Shown: piece after piece, positions 4,194 to 5,571 of the stretch
Layout: every line of letters begins with the position of its first letter
Position numbering within the stretch: position 1 is the first letter of the stretch
Assembly (NCBI GenBank): GCA_019237595.1
Contig: JAFAGU010000043.1
Location: 1 to 5,571 of the forward strand
Length of the DNA stretch: 5,571 nt
Reading direction: 5' to 3'
Source of the DNA: Betaproteobacteria bacterium
GTDB taxonomy: Bacteria; Pseudomonadota; Gammaproteobacteria; Burkholderiales; SG8-39
Notes under the pieces: generated by a model
What the model saw: the letters and a program-made list of their open reading frames with translations, nothing else
Told to the model about the DNA's origin: nothing
Database searches by the model: none
Program-made: the position numbers and the translations under genes

Positions 4194-5480
4194 TCAGGCT
4201 CCCGCGAGTTCCTCGCCACGCAGGGCGGCCGCGCGCCCGCGGCGAACGTCCACGCTCTTCAGGAGCGCGAGCCCGACGAGGAAGAAGGCGCCCGTCGCGA
4301 GGATCGCGAGCCGGTGGTTGCCGGCGAAGATCCACGTGACCGCGCCGTAGGTGAGCGGGCCGACGATCGAGGCCGCCTTGGTGGCGAGCCCCCAGAGGCC
4401 GAAGAATTCCGCGAGGCGCTCCGGTGGCGAAAGGTAGCCGACGAGCGCCCGGCCGGCGGCTTGCGAAGAGCCCATGCAGAGGCCGGCGAGGTTCGCCGCC
4501 ACCCAGAACCATTCCTTCGACGTCGAGAAATAGGCGAGGGCGATCATCACGAGCCACCCGACGAGGGTGAAGCCGATGGCGCGCACGTGCCCGATGCGAT
4601 CCTGCACGTAGCCGAACGCGAAGGCGCCTACGGCGGCGGTGACGTTCACGACGAGGATGAGCAGGATCGTCTGCTCGGTGGTGAACTTCATCGCCTGCTC
4701 GGCGTAGATCGCCGCGAGCGCGATCACCGTCTGGATGCCGGCCTGATAGAAGAGGATGCATACGAGGAAGCGGCGCAGGTCGCCATAGCGCCTCGCGCGC
4801 TCGAGCGTCTCGCGCACGCGATGCCACGGGTTCTCGCGCTCTCGCTGCGGCCGCGCCCGCTCCCGGAGGAAGAGGAAGGTGGGGGCCGCGGCCACGGCGA
4901 AGAACGCCGCGGTGATGAGCATCGTCACCGGCACGAAATGCTGCGCGCTCTGGCCCGCTTTCTGCGCGAGCTGGATGTAGGCGAGCGAGAGCCCCAGGGC
5001 GACGATGCCGCCGAAGTAGCCGAAGGCCCAGCCCCAGCCCGAGACGCGCCCCATCGCCTCCGAATCCGCGAGCTCCGGAAGGAAAGCCGCGATCACGTTC
5101 TCGCCGGTCCCGTAGAAGAAGTTCGAGACGACGAGAAGCACGAGCGCGAGCGCGACCGCGCCAGGCGCGGCATAGAAGAGGAGCGCCGTAAAGGCGACGC
5201 AGCCCACCGTGGTGAGCAGCAGGAGCCTCTTCTTCGCCGCGTGCGCGTCGGCCCACGCGCCGAGGAGCGGACCAGTGAAGAGGATCGCGGCGTAGGAGAG
5301 CGAAAGCGCGGCGGTCCAGGCGAAAGTCGCCCACGAAGCGCCGCCGCACACGACCGAAACGAAATAGGCGCTGAAGACCGCCGTGATCACGACGGTCGTG
5401 TACGCCGAGTTTGCGAAGTCGTACATGCTCCATGCCCAGACTTCGCGAAGGGCGACCTGCGAGGCGAGCGCTCGGGCCAT
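4194..5480 (-). CDS. MFS transporter, UMF1 / Atg22-like family
   Basis: A 428-residue inner-membrane transporter with about 12 hydrophobic segments, the usual size. The family is shown by REVWAWSMYDFANSAYTTVV at residues 12-31, the Atg22/UMF1 signature; by GPLLGAWADAHAAKKR at 70-85, the equivalent of MFS motif A; by GENVIAAFLPELAD at 126-139; by SGWGWAFGYFGGI at 147-159; and by GSSQAAGRAL with the PPERLAEFFGLWG segment at 337-364. A charged cytoplasmic loop (about 205-236) divides the two six-helix halves. Yeast Atg22 exports amino acids from the vacuole, but bacterial members have no agreed substrate, so none is assigned. The ATG at 5480 is chosen because the signature follows it closely; no Shine-Dalgarno precedes it. 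A TTG at 5516 would extend the protein by 12 residues but would overlap the divergent gene. It is followed by a terminator and then htrA. Confidence 0.9.
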   Translation of the reverse strand: MARALASQVALREVWAWSMYDFANSAYTTVVITAVFSAYFVSVVCGGASWATFAWTAALSLSYAAILFTGPLLGAWADAHAAKKRLLLLTTVGCVAFTALLFYAAPGAVALALVLLVVSNFFYGTGENVIAAFLPELADSEAMGRVSGWGWAFGYFGGIVALGLSLAYIQLAQKAGQSAQHFVPVTMLITAAFFAVAAAPTFLFLRERARPQRERENPWHRVRETLERARRYGDLRRFLVCILFYQAGIQTVIALAAIYAEQAMKFTTEQTILLILVVNVTAAVGAFAFGYVQDRIGHVRAIGFTLVGWLVMIALAYFSTSKEWFWVAANLAGLCMGSSQAAGRALVGYLSPPERLAEFFGLWGLATKAASIVGPLTYGAVTWIFAGNHRLAILATGAFFLVGLALLKSVDVRRGRAAALRGEELAGA

Positions 5481-5510
5481 CGCACCAGTTTGAGGTATAG
5501 TCTTTCGCCG
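5481..5510. promoter_or_regulatory. Very short divergent promoter region with a shared TATA element
   Basis: Only 30 bases separate the ATG of the transporter (minus strand) and the ATG of the right-edge gene (plus strand). GGTATAGTC at 5494-5502 gives TATAGT (5496-5501) as a -10 on the plus strand, nine bases before its ATG. On the other strand it gives TATACC (5499-5494), 13 bases before the transporter ATG. Neither has a clear -35, and neither gene has a Shine-Dalgarno. If both are used, both messages would be nearly leaderless. Tentative. Confidence 0.3.
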
Positions 5511-5571
5511 ATGCAACAGGCAGTTAAAGCGGCCACGGGGGAGCGCCTCGGCCTCGCCGAGGTGGTGGACT
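5511..5571 (+). CDS. Possible start of an unidentified gene (first 20 codons)
   Basis: An open frame from the ATG at 5511 reads MQQAVKAATGERLGLAEVVD and continues past the right edge. A TATAGT lies nine bases upstream, but no ribosome binding site is visible. The fragment is too short for a family call. The LGLAEVVD stretch would suit the N-terminal region of a GspE/PilB-like ATPase or many other soluble proteins. It is divergent from the transporter gene. Confidence 0.4.
   Translation, partial: MQQAVKAATGERLGLAEVVD

Noticed and set aside
4144..5433. 430-codon minus-strand frame overlapping the transporter gene
   Set aside because: An arginine-rich shadow frame of the transporter with no membrane segments or domains.
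5481..5516. TTG start at 5516 for the MFS transporter
   Set aside because: It adds 12 residues unlike the family N-terminus and overlaps the divergent frame. The ATG at 5480 sits at the usual distance from the WSMYDFANSAY signature.

Overview
This is a GC-rich chromosomal window with strong G/C bias at third codon positions and short gaps between genes. Gene types and signal peptides point to a Gram-negative proteobacterium. A betaproteobacterium is my best guess from the protein flavour (a one-Cys-like Prx5 peroxiredoxin, small secreted proteins with cysteine pairs, a DegQ/MucD-type HtrA), but no marker gene here settles the taxonomy. I see no RNA genes, mobile elements, CRISPR arrays or integration scars.

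Layout from left to right: (1) the start of a small secreted four-cysteine protein on the minus strand, running off the left edge; (2) a Prx5-type peroxiredoxin on the minus strand, with a terminator-like hairpin just after it; (3) a small secreted Lys/Pro/Ala-rich protein on the plus strand, divergent from the peroxiredoxin; (4) a minus-strand protein made of a signal peptide and two PDZ domains with no protease domain, whose end overlaps gene 3 by 26 bases; (5) a plus-strand four-helix membrane protein, divergent from gene 4; (6) a full-length HtrA/Do serine protease on the minus strand, apparently a lipoprotein, with two PDZ domains that resemble gene 4; (7) a minus-strand UMF1/Atg22-type MFS transporter upstream of htrA; (8) the first 20 codons of a possible plus-strand gene at the right edge.

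The functional theme is the cell envelope: periplasmic protein quality control (HtrA and its protease-less PDZ relative), peroxide defence, two small exported proteins and two membrane proteins. The most informative non-coding stretch is the 75-base gap between the transporter and htrA. There a rho-independent terminator for the transporter shares its bases with a perfect sigma-E-type -35 element (GGAACTT) correctly placed to drive htrA, a classical envelope-stress gene.

I found no clearly novel multi-gene system. The features most worth a second look are the PDZ-only HtrA paralogue, the combined terminator/sigma-E promoter, and the lipoprotein-type anchoring of HtrA.
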